Source: Gracilimonas sp. (GTDB lineage Bacteria; Bacteroidota; Rhodothermia; Balneolales; Balneolaceae). Taken from it: 64,000 bases of DNA. Made by a program: the position numbers and the translations under genes. Within the stretch, counting starts at the first letter, position 1; each line of letters starts with the position of its first letter. Where the stretch lies: positions 1,116,001-1,180,000 of the forward strand of contig NZ_JABURM010000005.1 in NCBI RefSeq assembly GCF_014762685.1, given 5' to 3'. The notes beneath the pieces are model-generated. The model was given only the letters and a program-made list of their open reading frames with translations. It had not been told where the DNA came from and did not search any database. This document shows positions 45,284-54,857 of the stretch, in pieces.

Positions 45284-46264
45284 ATGAACATAAAATTACT
45301 CCCAAAAATAGAATTGCACTTGCACTTGGATTGCTCGCTGAGCTTTGAGGTGGTTCAAAAACTGCGTCCCGGTATTTCAAGAAAAGAATACGACCGGGAT
45401 TTTATTGCTCCGGCTAATTGTGCCAGTTTGCAAGAATACCTGAAATGCGCACACGAACCCATAGCCATCATGCAAACCAAAGAACAGCTGGAAGCCGTAA
45501 CGCTGGATTTATTTGAACAACTGAAAGCCGATAATATCATTTATGCTGAAATCCGGTTTGCCCCTCTTCAGCATTTAGATCAAGGTCTGAGTGCTAAAGA
45601 TGTGGTGAGTATTGTAAATGAAGCTACCTCCAGGGGAATTAAAAAAACCGGTATTGAAGCCGGAATTATTTTGTGCACACTGCGCCATTTCTCGGAAGCC
45701 CAAAGTATGGAAACGATCAAATTGGTTGAGCAATTTAAGGATACCAAGGTAGTTGGATTTGATATTGCAGCCGATGAAACACTCCCCATCGACAATCATA
45801 TTAAAGCATTTGAATATGCCCGAGAGAAGGGCATCCCTTGTACAGCACATGCCGGAGAAGCCCGCGGACCGGAAAGTGTTCGAGAGGTTTTGGGAAATTT
45901 TTATCCCTCAAGAATTGGCCATGGTGTAAGAAGCATTGAGGATCCTGAGCTTATGAATCACCTGAAGGAAAAGAATATTCACCTGGAAATTTGCCCCACC
46001 AGTAATGTGCAAACGGGAATTTATGATTCTGTGGGCAATCATCAGATTAATGCCATTTATCAGAATGGAAACTCTTTAAGCATCAACACAGATGGGCGGA
46101 CTATTTCAAATGTTTCCCTGAATGAAGAATACCAAAAATTAGACCGGCATTTTGATTGGCGAACTGAGCAGCTTCTGCAGGTTAATCAGTATGCAATTGA
46201 TGCGGCTTTTTGCGATGAAGAGACGAAAGACAGACTTCGCGAAAAATTAATGAAAGGGTTTTAG
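45284..46264 (+). CDS. add: Adenosine deaminase
   Basis: 326-aa zinc enzyme of purine salvage, adenosine to inosine. Zinc ligands His12 and His14 (ELHLHLD), His189 (TAHAGEA) and Asp270; catalytic Glu192 and His213 (RIGHGVRS) are present. The usual NTDDP near the end is NTDGR here: the second Asp, which in mammalian ADA contacts the purine ring, is Gly271. So it may be an ADA relative with altered base contacts (adenine-like or modified nucleosides). Cytoplasmic. Single gene, with a large inverted repeat beyond its stop. Confidence 0.88.
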   Translation: MNIKLLPKIELHLHLDCSLSFEVVQKLRPGISRKEYDRDFIAPANCASLQEYLKCAHEPIAIMQTKEQLEAVTLDLFEQLKADNIIYAEIRFAPLQHLDQGLSAKDVVSIVNEATSRGIKKTGIEAGIILCTLRHFSEAQSMETIKLVEQFKDTKVVGFDIAADETLPIDNHIKAFEYAREKGIPCTAHAGEARGPESVREVLGNFYPSRIGHGVRSIEDPELMNHLKEKNIHLEICPTSNVQTGIYDSVGNHQINAIYQNGNSLSINTDGRTISNVSLNEEYQKLDRHFDWRTEQLLQVNQYAIDAAFCDEETKDRLREKLMKGF

Positions 46265-46337
46265 TGATGAAGTAATGAAGTGATAAAGTATTTACTTTTG
46301 ACCTACTTTATCACTTCCTCACTGTATCACTTCATCA
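46265..46337. terminator. Large hairpin between convergent ada and amidohydrolase genes
   Basis: A perfect 14-bp stem (46277-46290 with 46304-46317, GAAGTGATAAAGTA and its complement) is extended by an outer 9-bp stem (46265-46273 with 46329-46337) across a small asymmetric bulge. It fills the 80-nt gap between two gene ends, so a bidirectional terminator is likely, though no clean T-tract follows. Confidence 0.6.
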
Positions 46338-46344
46338 ACTCTGA

Positions 46345-47865
46345 TTATTTTCTTAGTACACTACCATTTCTGTCTCCGGAGAAAACATCCCCTTCTTTGG
46401 CAACTTTTCCGTTAACAATGACCCAATGAAAGCCTGCCGCTAACTCATGGGGACTCTCAAAGGTTGCACGATCCTTGATTTCATTTGGATTAAAAATCAA
46501 AATATCTGCTTTATTTCCCACTGCAAGTGTTCCCCGGTGGGTAATCCCAAGTGTTTTAGCCGGCAAGCCACTCATTTTATAAACAGCCTTTTCTAAGGGA
46601 AGCCGGTCTTCTTCTACCACATATTTATGAATCACTTTGGCAAAACTCCCATACCCGCGCGGGTGCCGCATGGTTGGACTTCCATCAGAACTGATCATAA
46701 TATCTATTGCGACGGCAATCTCGTCTTGCAATGCTCCATTCATTACAAAATGAGCCGCAGAGGCTCCCCCGGGTCCTATTTCTAACAGCAAATCAACGGG
46801 GGAGATCCCCTCTGAAGCTGCCGCTTCTTTTAGCGTTTTACCTGCATATTTTCCTGTACCAAAAAGTATCGCCTCCGGTCCATTTCGTTGTTCTACTTTA
46901 GAAGTAAGATATTCCCGTAAAATCCCGGGATTCTCGTTCATGGCTTGCTTCCACTCTTCCTCCGTTTTAGCCCAGCCCGGGAAAACGATCCCAATACCTG
47001 TAAAACTGGCCGCATAAGGATATGTATCCGCAGTAATATCTATTCCATTATCCTGATAGGTTCTAAGCTGATTAAGGATTTCGCGCGCGCGTTCTGCCCC
47101 TTTTCCATATACTACTTTCAAGTGGGACGCATGCACTTTTGAGTACTTTCCCAATCCCGCTAATTCTTCCAATGAAGCAAGAATTCTCGAATCATCTTCA
47201 TTGCGCATATGGCTCATTACAATTCCATCATAAGCACCGGTTACTTTAGCCAGGCGTTCCAGCTCTTGGGCTTCTGCATATAAACCAGGTACATATTCAA
47301 GCCCAAGACTCAAGCCAAATGCTCCATCATTAAGTTTGGCTTTAAGTTGCTCTTCCATAGCCTCCAAATTACGCTCATGGACCACTGTATTTTTCTCCAA
47401 ACCGGCATTTCGACGAAGGGTACCGTGACCTGCAAGCGTTGCAATATTTATAGCCGGCTGAGCTTCCTGAACACGATTAAACCAATTTTCAAGAGATGCA
47501 TTGGTTGGACAAGAGCCATCTTGTCCCAATAGAATAGTGGTTACGCCCATTGCCAGAAAATTTTGAAACTCAGGGGTACTCAATGGATTGCCATGGGCAT
47601 GTACATCAATAAAACCGGGTGAGATAACCTTTCCGGCAGCATCAATAGTTTTTTCAGCATGAATAGTGTTCGCATTAATCATGCCAATAAATGCAATGCT
47701 ATCGGCTTTGATGAGAATATCAGCCTCATATGCTTTCTCTCCTGTTCCATCTATTACCAGCCCTCCCTTGATATGCACATCGTACGGATTTTGAGTTGCA
47801 ACAGTCGTGCCAAATCCGATCACCAATCCAATAAGAATGGCAAGGATAAAATTATTTCTAAACAT
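46345..47865 (-). CDS. N-acyl-D-amino-acid deacylase-like amidohydrolase
   Basis: 506 aa. N-terminal hydrophobic signal (about 8-24, GLVIGFGTTVATQ) suggests export. The amidohydrolase fold shows GLVIDGTGEKAYEADILIK, then the metal motif DVHAHGNP, SHMRNED, SHLKVVYGKG and near the end SSDGSPTMRHPRGYGSF and KMSGLPAKTLGI. This set is typical of the D-aminoacylase/N-acyl-D-glutamate deacylase group. Substrate might be D-amino acids from cell-wall or peptide turnover; unproven. Convergent with ada. Confidence 0.82.
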   Translation of the reverse strand: MFRNNFILAILIGLVIGFGTTVATQNPYDVHIKGGLVIDGTGEKAYEADILIKADSIAFIGMINANTIHAEKTIDAAGKVISPGFIDVHAHGNPLSTPEFQNFLAMGVTTILLGQDGSCPTNASLENWFNRVQEAQPAINIATLAGHGTLRRNAGLEKNTVVHERNLEAMEEQLKAKLNDGAFGLSLGLEYVPGLYAEAQELERLAKVTGAYDGIVMSHMRNEDDSRILASLEELAGLGKYSKVHASHLKVVYGKGAERAREILNQLRTYQDNGIDITADTYPYAASFTGIGIVFPGWAKTEEEWKQAMNENPGILREYLTSKVEQRNGPEAILFGTGKYAGKTLKEAAASEGISPVDLLLEIGPGGASAAHFVMNGALQDEIAVAIDIMISSDGSPTMRHPRGYGSFAKVIHKYVVEEDRLPLEKAVYKMSGLPAKTLGITHRGTLAVGNKADILIFNPNEIKDRATFESPHELAAGFHWVIVNGKVAKEGDVFSGDRNGSVLRK

Positions 47866-47989
47866 AATTCAAAGTTTCTGATTACAAAATCATAATCTGA
47901 GTAAGATACAATAATATGAATCAGAAACAGCTGAAATGGCAACAAAGTGATAACTAAGCTATAACGATAAGAGGTCTCATCACTCTCAG

Positions 47990-49084
47990 TTATACGTTAA
48001 ATCTAAACAATAACACATCTCCGTCTTTCACCACGTAATCCTTACCTTCCTGCCGCATTTTACCTGCTTCTCGAACTGCTTTCTCAGTACCATATTTTGC
48101 GTAATCCTCATAAGCGATGGTTTCGGCCCGGATGAATCCCCTTTCAAAATCGGTGTGGATGACTCCGGCTGCTTGCGGGGCTTTGGTTCCCTTTTTAATG
48201 GTCCAGGCACGGGCTTCTTTGGGGCCGGCTGTGAAGTAGGTAATGAGTCCCAGTTCTTCATAGGCAGCTTTAATCAGTCGGTCTAATCCTGCGCTGGCAA
48301 CCCCAAGTTCCTCCAGGAACATTTCTTTTTCATCCTCATCCAGCTCAGCAATTTCAGCTTCAATTTTCGCGCAGAACATCACGGTTTCGTCATCATGTTC
48401 TGAAGCTATTTCCTTCACGGTTTCCACATATTCATTTCCTTCTTCCAGGTCAGATTCCCCAACGTTGCATGCATACAACACTTGTTTATCCGAAAGCAGG
48501 AATAAATCTTTATATGCGGCTTTATCATCGGCACTGACATCAAATGTACGGGCTGAATTTCCCTCGCCCAGGTGCTCAGCCAGCTTTTCCACAATATCTA
48601 ATTGAGCTTTAAGAGTCCGGTCTCCGCCTTTGGCTTCTTTTTTAAGTCGTTCTACTCTTTTCTCAACACTCTCCAAATCTTTCAGGATAAGTTCTTCCTC
48701 AATGATTCGAATATCCCGCTCAGGATCAACACTCCCTTCCACATGGATAATATCGTCATCGTCAAAACAACGCACTACGTGAAGAATTAAATCAACCTCA
48801 CGGATATGAGACAAAAAAGCATTCCCCTTCCCTTTTCCTTCCGAAGCTCCTTTTACCAAGCCTGCGATATCTACAAATTCTATAACAGTGGGAAGAACAT
48901 TTTTAGATTCCGCCAGTTCTGCCAATTTCGAAAGTCGTTCATCGGGAACAGGCACCATGCCCACATTGGGATCGATTGTACAAAAAGGAAAGTTCGCGGA
49001 TTCAGCTCCGGCATTGCTTAGCGCATTAAATAAGGTTGATTTACCTACGTTGGGCAAGCCAACAATTCCACATCTTAAGCTCAT
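47990..49084 (-). CDS. ychF: Redox-regulated ATPase YchF (Obg-family)
   Basis: 364-aa universally conserved P-loop protein of the Obg/OLA1 family that hydrolyses ATP and associates with ribosomes. Walker A is GLPNVGKS at 9-16, followed by [28 protein letters not shown] (G3), and a coiled-coil insert. The C-terminal TGS domain ends with the family-typical [10 protein letters not shown]. The phosphatase gene lies 18 nt upstream on the same strand, so the three genes nusB-phosphatase-ychF may form one operon. Confidence 0.96.
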   Translation of the reverse strand: MSLRCGIVGLPNVGKSTLFNALSNAGAESANFPFCTIDPNVGMVPVPDERLSKLAELAESKNVLPTVIEFVDIAGLVKGASEGKGKGNAFLSHIREVDLILHVVRCFDDDDIIHVEGSVDPERDIRIIEEELILKDLESVEKRVERLKKEAKGGDRTLKAQLDIVEKLAEHLGEGNSARTFDVSADDKAAYKDLFLLSDKQVLYACNVGESDLEEGNEYVETVKEIASEHDDETVMFCAKIEAEIAELDEDEKEMFLEELGVASAGLDRLIKAAYEELGLITYFTAGPKEARAWTIKKGTKAPQAAGVIHTDFERGFIRAETIAYEDYAKYGTEKAVREAGKMRQEGKDYVVKDGDVLLFRFNV

Positions 49085-49102
49085 TTACAGTCTGTTTAAA
49101 TA

Positions 49103-49780
49103 TTAAAAGTCTATACTTTCTTGTTGAATAAATTTCATTTCAGGCAATACTACGGCTGTTAATACACCAAAGCCTCTGCTTTTGAAAACACAGCCGGTAT
49201 CAATTCCAATCATATTTTCTTCCACGATAGGCTCCTTCACCGGTGTGTGTCCAAATACAACCGTTTTCTCCCAGCGATTTTTCCGGGTATATACATGATC
49301 ACGTTGCCATAGAAACTGATTGCGTTCGTAATCACTTTCCAGATTTTCCTGAACCGTTAAATCCGGTGAAATACCTCCGTGAACAAAAAAATATCTTTCT
49401 GTTTGCCAATAAAGCACAGTGTTTTTGAAAAAATTGTAATGCTCTTCAGGCATGTTAAAATGCCCCGGCTCAGAATCATAATTTTCTAAAGTAGTACTTC
49501 CCCCGTTACTCAGCCAAAGGTCCCACTTGCCGTTCTCATAAGCATCCAAAAGCATTTGATCATGATTTCCCTTTAAGAAAACACATTCGTGATTGCTGTT
49601 AAATACTATCAGGTCTTCTACGACCTTTTTTGACTCCGGCCCGCGGTCAGTGTAGTCTCCAAGAAATACATATGTCGGCACCGAGCCGTAATCTTTGTCC
49701 AGTTTTTTGAGTAAGGCTTCGTTTGATACGGCACATCCATGGATGTCGCCGATAGCAATTATTTGTTCATTATTTGGCAT
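49103..49780 (-). CDS. Serine/threonine-type metallophosphoesterase
   Basis: 225 aa of the PPP/calcineurin-like fold. The metal-site motifs are complete: GDIHG (Asp12, His14), GDYTDRGPES (Asp42, Asp45) and GNHDQML (Asn72, His73), then FVHGGI and FGHTPVKEP. It resembles bacterial protein phosphatases related to PrpA/ApaH-like enzymes; whether it acts on proteins or on dinucleoside polyphosphates cannot be told. Its first base is the last base of nusB, so translation is probably coupled. Confidence 0.85.
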   Translation of the reverse strand: MPNNEQIIAIGDIHGCAVSNEALLKKLDKDYGSVPTYVFLGDYTDRGPESKKVVEDLIVFNSNHECVFLKGNHDQMLLDAYENGKWDLWLSNGGSTTLENYDSEPGHFNMPEEHYNFFKNTVLYWQTERYFFVHGGISPDLTVQENLESDYERNQFLWQRDHVYTRKNRWEKTVVFGHTPVKEPIVEENMIGIDTGCVFKSRGFGVLTAVVLPEMKFIQQESIDF

Positions 49781-50247
49781 TATTTACCAAGAGATTGTTG
49801 AATCAGTCCTCGTCCTTTCTTGTTAATACGTCCTGATTCATTTAAATCGGTCAAAGCGGCATCAAGAATTCCATTAATAAAACGCCCGGATTTTGCAGTC
49901 GAATATCTTTTTGCAATCTCGATAGCTTCGTTGATGCTCACTTTGGTTGGAATTTCTTCAAAATATATGAATTCACAGAGTGCCATCTTCAATACTAAAC
50001 GATCAATCAGTGCCAATCGTTGGATATCCCAATTCTTAATATGTTTGGAAATAACTTCATCCAGCTCTTCTTCATGTTCAACCGTATTGAAAAACAATTT
50101 TTCAGCAAAACGGCGAAGATCTTTTTCTTTTGCGAATTCTGCTTTTTTAATAATGGTATCAGTGACGTGCTGAGTAGAATCCTTCCCGAGCTGGAGTGCG
50201 TAAATTGCTTTGAGAACCGTTTCTCGTACTTGTCTGCGATTGATCAT
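49780..50247 (-). CDS. nusB: Transcription antitermination factor NusB
   Basis: 155-aa all-helical RNA-binding protein that with NusE (S10) binds boxA in rRNA leaders. Start MINRRQVRETVLKAIYALQLG and the C-terminal EAIEIAKRYSTAKSGRFINGILD are the family hallmarks. Compared with E. coli NusB (139 aa) it has a short basic tail (NKKGRGLIQQSLGK). It leads a likely operon with the phosphatase (1-nt overlap) and ychF. Confidence 0.93.
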   Translation of the reverse strand: MINRRQVRETVLKAIYALQLGKDSTQHVTDTIIKKAEFAKEKDLRRFAEKLFFNTVEHEEELDEVISKHIKNWDIQRLALIDRLVLKMALCEFIYFEEIPTKVSINEAIEIAKRYSTAKSGRFINGILDAALTDLNESGRINKKGRGLIQQSLGK

Positions 50248-50352
50248 GCCAAATAACTATCTTAATGAGCGCCAAAGATAAGGCATTGCTCAAACAATTG
50301 TACAGTATGTTAGCAGGAAATTTTAGTTCGCAATTCGATCTATCGGTCGGTC

Positions 50353-50390
50353 GTTCATCGCATTTCATTTCTGGCTGAAATGCGATGAAC
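50353..50390. repeat. Perfect 15-bp hairpin between nusB and tRNA-Val
   Basis: GTTCATCGCATTTCA (50353-50367) pairs fully with 50376-50390 over an 8-nt loop. It stands in the divergent gap where a terminator is not expected. Nearby words such as ATCGGTCGGTCG and GATCGATGG suggest more degenerate repeats. Confidence 0.75.
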
Positions 50391-50496
50391 CGATGTTCGA
50401 ATGATCGATGGACGATTTTTCAAAAATGGTCCAATCTTTCGTTGTAATCCTGCACAAAAGCTCCCTATATTTGGAGCCGTTTATTTATTGACTCTT

Positions 50497-50570
50497 GCGT
50501 CCTTAGCTCAGTTGGTTAGAGCGTTGCATTGACATTGCAGAGGTCACTGGTTCGAATCCAGTAGGACGCA
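50497..50570 (+). tRNA. tRNA-Val (GAC)
   Basis: 74-nt cloverleaf. Acceptor GCGTCCT pairs with AGGACGC plus discriminator A; D arm GCTC-AGTTGGTTA-GAGC; anticodon arm TTGCA-TTGACAT-TGCAG with anticodon GAC; T arm ACTGG-TTCGAAT-CCAGT. The CCA end is not encoded. Reads GUC/GUU valine codons. It stands alone rather than in a tRNA cluster. Confidence 0.96.
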
Positions 50571-50598
50571 CTTTAGAAACCCCATGAAATCTATTCAC

Positions 50599-52779
50599 TC
50601 AAACTTCCACGGGTTTTTCTATATCAGCCGCCTGTTCCTTCTTCTCAAACTTAAATTCAAAAACGGCTCCACCCTCATTCCTGAAGCTGAAGGAAGCATT
50701 CAGCTGTTTAGCCAGCGTTTTAATGAGTGTCATTCCCATCGACTTAGTGATATCCATTTCAGAGTTTTCGGGCAACCCTATCCCGTCGTCCTGAATGATT
50801 AACAGCAGTTTATCTTCAGGCTGAGACAGGCATATCTTTATATTCCCCTTTTTACTATCCGTAAAAGCATGCTTAAAGCTATTGCTTAAAATTTCATTTA
50901 AAAGGAGTCCGCACGGAATAGCTTGTGTAATAGGTAATTTAACGGGTTTGATATTAAGCTCAATATCTACTTCCAAATCAGACTGCTGCATGGTTTTATG
51001 GATGATCCCGGAAAGCTCTTCAAAATATTGATTGATATCGACCTCCGAAAAATCCTCACTTTGGTATAACTTTTCGTGTACCATGGCAATAGAATTCACC
51101 CGCATCTGACTATCCTTGAGAATACGCTTGGCACTTTCACTTTCGGCCGAATAAGATTGTAATTCCAACAGCCCGGTTATTACCGCCAGATTGTTCTTCA
51201 CTCTGTGGTGAATTTCAGCGAGCATCATTTCTTTTTCTCTCAATGATTTACGAACCTGCTCTTCCGCCTTTCTCCGATCTGTTATATCTACATAAATTCC
51301 ATAAATACCCACCACACTCTTTTCTACCACCACCGGAACGGCGTAAATAATAACATCTAGGATGGTACCGTCTTTTCGAATGCGTTTTTCTGTAGCTTGT
51401 TTAACACGTTCACTTTCACTGAGACGAATAGCTTCTTCATGATCCTGCTCCAGCACAATCAATTTATCCAGGTCAAGCCCCTTAAGCTCGTCTTCGCGAT
51501 ATCCGAACAGCTGTTCAAAACCATCATTAACCATTTCCACTTCCCGGTGTTCATTCAATAAAGCAATGCCGATAGGTGAAGAATTGAACAACTTGCTGAA
51601 TAATCCTTCCCGGTGTTTCAAAGCCTCTTCTGATTCACGACGTTCACTTATATCACGCTCTATCACAATCAAAACTTCTTCCCCAAAATAATTACCGGTA
51701 TTTACCAAAAACTCTGTGGGGAAAATCTCTCCGTTTTTCTTTCGACCCCACCCCTCATATTTACCAGGTTTCCCGTTATGAGCCAATCTTATAATTTCCT
51801 GAATGCGTTCCTCGTCATATTTTCCGGGAGCCGCCAAAATCTTATTGTGTTTGCCAATCACTTCCCTTCTGCGATACCCAAACGTGCTTTCCAAACCTTC
51901 ATTTACTTCCACAATATAGCCTTCCTTATTTAACAAATAGATGGCATCACTGATAGAATTAAACAAATCCTGATAACTTCTCACGCTACGCCGAGTACTC
52001 AACAAAGCCTCCTCACGCTCCGTTACATCGTGAGTCAGTGAATAAATAGAAACGACATCCCCGTTATTATCATACAAAAATGAATTATACCATTCGCAAT
52101 AAATTACTGTTCCGTCTTTAGTAATATTTCGGTGTATGAGCGATACTTCTTCCTTCCCCTCTTTGTATGTCTTTTCAAGTGTTTGATGCACATAATCCAA
52201 ATCATCTTCATGTATAAATTTCTGCAGCAGCCGGTCTGTTGAAATTGCCTCCTCTTCTGAATAGCCAAACAATTCTTCTGCTTTTTCTGACCATCTGATG
52301 ATTTTTAAAGAGGGATCCCATTCAATTTCTGCCAAGGGAAAGTTATTCAAGTTAAGCTGACTGGAAAGAAGCTTTTTCTGAGACGTTTTACCCTCAATAA
52401 TTTCCGTCACATTATGGGCTACCACTAATTTAGCGGGGCGTCCTTTGTAATTAATCATGTGCGCCGAAAGCTGAAAATAAATATCCTTTCCCGCTTCCGT
52501 TTTAAATAACCAGATATTATCTAAAGAAAGATGATTATTCCTTTTTGGATCTGAATCAAGCTCATTGAAAGATTTCTTTATGCCAAAATCCAGAATCCTT
52601 TTCTTGAGGAACTTTTTCTTTGAAAACCCTAAAACCTGAACTGCCGCAGCATTCGCATCTAATATTTTCAATGATGCCTGTTCACAGACAAACATTGGCT
52701 GAGCATCAAAGAAGCTCGCTTCGGGAATAAAATTCATTGAATGTAGAGAGGTTAATTCATTGCCGAACGAATATCCCAT
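50599..52779 (-). CDS. Four-PAS-domain sensor histidine kinase (HisKA_2 type)
   Basis: 726 aa, no signal peptide or membrane segment, so cytoplasmic. Four PAS domains: about 15-128, 145-258 (ending THDVTEREEA), 268-382 (ending ERDISERRESEEA) and 392-505 (ending VDITDRRKAEEQ). Next comes a HisKA_2 phosphoacceptor region with EIHHRVKNNLAVITGLLELQ, phosphorylated His probably 525, then a HATPase with NEILSNSFKHAF (Asn628), DDGIGLP and GMTLIKTLAKQL. PAS ligands unknown. No response regulator is nearby, so it is an orphan kinase here. Confidence 0.9.
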   Translation of the reverse strand: MGYSFGNELTSLHSMNFIPEASFFDAQPMFVCEQASLKILDANAAAVQVLGFSKKKFLKKRILDFGIKKSFNELDSDPKRNNHLSLDNIWLFKTEAGKDIYFQLSAHMINYKGRPAKLVVAHNVTEIIEGKTSQKKLLSSQLNLNNFPLAEIEWDPSLKIIRWSEKAEELFGYSEEEAISTDRLLQKFIHEDDLDYVHQTLEKTYKEGKEEVSLIHRNITKDGTVIYCEWYNSFLYDNNGDVVSIYSLTHDVTEREEALLSTRRSVRSYQDLFNSISDAIYLLNKEGYIVEVNEGLESTFGYRRREVIGKHNKILAAPGKYDEERIQEIIRLAHNGKPGKYEGWGRKKNGEIFPTEFLVNTGNYFGEEVLIVIERDISERRESEEALKHREGLFSKLFNSSPIGIALLNEHREVEMVNDGFEQLFGYREDELKGLDLDKLIVLEQDHEEAIRLSESERVKQATEKRIRKDGTILDVIIYAVPVVVEKSVVGIYGIYVDITDRRKAEEQVRKSLREKEMMLAEIHHRVKNNLAVITGLLELQSYSAESESAKRILKDSQMRVNSIAMVHEKLYQSEDFSEVDINQYFEELSGIIHKTMQQSDLEVDIELNIKPVKLPITQAIPCGLLLNEILSNSFKHAFTDSKKGNIKICLSQPEDKLLLIIQDDGIGLPENSEMDITKSMGMTLIKTLAKQLNASFSFRNEGGAVFEFKFEKKEQAADIEKPVEV

Positions 52780-52895
52780 TTCTAAATCAGCAAGTCCAAT
52801 GCATTTTTTAAAAAAATATAGCAGGAATAAGCCTGTGTGTACATGCTATTTTTTTTATCTTGTCTCATTAACAAATTCTGAGAATAAATATCTGA

Positions 52896-54839
52896 ATGGC
52901 AAACCATAAAATTACGCTTACACTACCCGACGGAACACAACGTGAATATTCATCAGGAGTCACCGGGCTTGAAGTGGCCCAATCTATTGCAGCCGGATTA
53001 GCCCGTGTCGCCCTTAGCATTACCGTGAATGGAGAGATTACAGATTTGGATCGTCCCATTACTGAAGACGCGGATATCACTATAAATACATGGGATAGTG
53101 AAGACGGGAAATACACTTTTTGGCACTCCTCTGCTCATTTACTGGCTGAGGCTGTTCAAGAACTTTATCCGGAAGCAAAGTTCGGTATAGGCCCGCCGAT
53201 TGAAAGCGGATTCTATTATGACATCGATTTTGGTGAGGAACAAATTACCCAGGAAGATCTTCCCAAAATTGAAGATAAGTTCATTGAAATGGCTCGCAAA
53301 AAATCTGAGTTTGAGCGCAAAAATGTTTCCAAAGACGAAGCTCTGAATTTCTATAAGGAAAAAGGCAATGAGTATAAAATTGACTTGATTAAGGATCTGG
53401 AAGACGGAAACATTACATTTTATACCCAGGGTGATTTTACTGATTTATGTCGCGGACCACACATACCGGATTCGGGAATTGTGAAGGCTGTAAAACTAAC
53501 CAGCCTGGCCGGAGCTTATTGGCGCGGTGACTCAGACAGCAAGCAGCTTACCAGAATTTACGGGATCAGTTTTCCAAAACAGAAAATGCTGGAAGAATAT
53601 CTTCACCGAATTGAAGAAGCTAAGAAACGCGACCATCGCAAGTTAGGGAAAGAGCTTGGCATTTATATGATTGACAATATGGTAGGCAGCGGCCTCCCCA
53701 TGTGGCTCCCGAACGGAACCGTGCTTCGCAGAACACTGGAAGCTTTCCTCCGGGATGAACAAAAGAAGCGCGGATATAAAGAAGTAATCACTCCACATAT
53801 CGCAAGCCTGGAGCTTTACAAAACCTCCGGGCACTATCCATACTATCAGGATTCGCAGTACAATCCTATGAAGGTGGATGATGAAGAATATATGCTTAAG
53901 CCGATGAATTGCCCTCATCATCACCGAATTTATTCCAATGAAATGCGCAGCTACCGGGATCTTCCATTGAGATTAGCCGAATTCGGGTCTGTTTACAGAT
54001 ACGAACAATCCGGAGAATTGAGTGGGTTATCGCGAGTCAGGGGATTTACTCAGGATGATGCGCATATTTACTGCACCCACGACCAACTCAAAACCGAAAT
54101 CAAGAATACCATTGAATTAACTCAGTTAGTATTCAGCACGTTTGGGATGCCTGTGGATATCCGCCTTTCCTACAGAGATGATAATGACAAGAAATATGGT
54201 GGCAACACTGAATATTGGGATCGTGCTCAAAAAGAAATCAAAGAAGTAGCGGATGAAATGGATCTGGATTATACCATCGCTCCCGGAGAGGCTAGTTTCT
54301 ACGGGCCAAAAATTGATTTTATTATTCGGGACGCCATCGGAAGAAAATGGCAATTGGGAACTGTACAGGTAGATTATGTGATGCCGGAACGATTTGACCT
54401 GACCTATATCGGCTCTGACAATGAAAAACACCGGCCGGTCATTATTCACCGTGCCCCTTTCGGTTCCATGGAACGTTTTACCAGTATTTTAATAGAACAC
54501 TTTGCAGGAGACTTCCCGCTGTGGTTATCTCCGGAACAAGTTCGCATCCTGCCTATTTCGGATGATCAAAATGCTTATGCCGAATATTGCTATGAGAAAT
54601 TGCAAGAATTGGGCGTTCGCGTAGAAATTGACAAAAGAAGTGAGCAAATCGGAGGAAAAATCCGGGATGCTGAAACGAGCAAGACTCCATATATGTTAAT
54701 AGTTGGAGCAAAGGAAGTCGAAAATGAAACTGTTTCTGTACGCCGCCATAAAAAAGGGGATATTGGAACTTTCAATTTTTCTGATTTTCTTTCAGATATC
54801 AAAACTGAAATTGAAACAAAAGCATTACCTAAAGACTAA
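52896..54839 (+). CDS. thrS: Threonyl-tRNA synthetase
   Basis: 647 aa, full length: TGS domain (1-60, ITLTLPDGTQREYSSG), editing domain (tRNA_SAD, with HSSAHLLAEAVQELYPEAKFG and the later CRGPHIP), class II catalytic core with LKPMNCPHHHRIY, SGLSRVRGFTQDDAHIYC and HRAPFGSMERF, and an anticodon-binding domain at the C-terminus (QVRILPISDDQNAYAEY). Both the editing and zinc-site residues look intact. Its stop is 18 nt before the infC start and in the same reading frame, so infC is surely co-transcribed. Confidence 0.98.
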   Translation: MANHKITLTLPDGTQREYSSGVTGLEVAQSIAAGLARVALSITVNGEITDLDRPITEDADITINTWDSEDGKYTFWHSSAHLLAEAVQELYPEAKFGIGPPIESGFYYDIDFGEEQITQEDLPKIEDKFIEMARKKSEFERKNVSKDEALNFYKEKGNEYKIDLIKDLEDGNITFYTQGDFTDLCRGPHIPDSGIVKAVKLTSLAGAYWRGDSDSKQLTRIYGISFPKQKMLEEYLHRIEEAKKRDHRKLGKELGIYMIDNMVGSGLPMWLPNGTVLRRTLEAFLRDEQKKRGYKEVITPHIASLELYKTSGHYPYYQDSQYNPMKVDDEEYMLKPMNCPHHHRIYSNEMRSYRDLPLRLAEFGSVYRYEQSGELSGLSRVRGFTQDDAHIYCTHDQLKTEIKNTIELTQLVFSTFGMPVDIRLSYRDDNDKKYGGNTEYWDRAQKEIKEVADEMDLDYTIAPGEASFYGPKIDFIIRDAIGRKWQLGTVQVDYVMPERFDLTYIGSDNEKHRPVIIHRAPFGSMERFTSILIEHFAGDFPLWLSPEQVRILPISDDQNAYAEYCYEKLQELGVRVEIDKRSEQIGGKIRDAETSKTPYMLIVGAKEVENETVSVRRHKKGDIGTFNFSDFLSDIKTEIETKALPKD

Positions 54840-54847
54840 CTAAACAA

Positions 54848-54852
54848 CGAGG
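54848..54852 (+). promoter_or_regulatory. Ribosome-binding site that decides the infC start
   Basis: CGAGG at 54848-54852 followed by TTACT (5 nt) and then ATC at 54858. It is the only good Shine-Dalgarno site between thrS and the infC core and points to an unusual ATC start. Confidence 0.75.
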
Positions 54853-54857
54853 TTACT

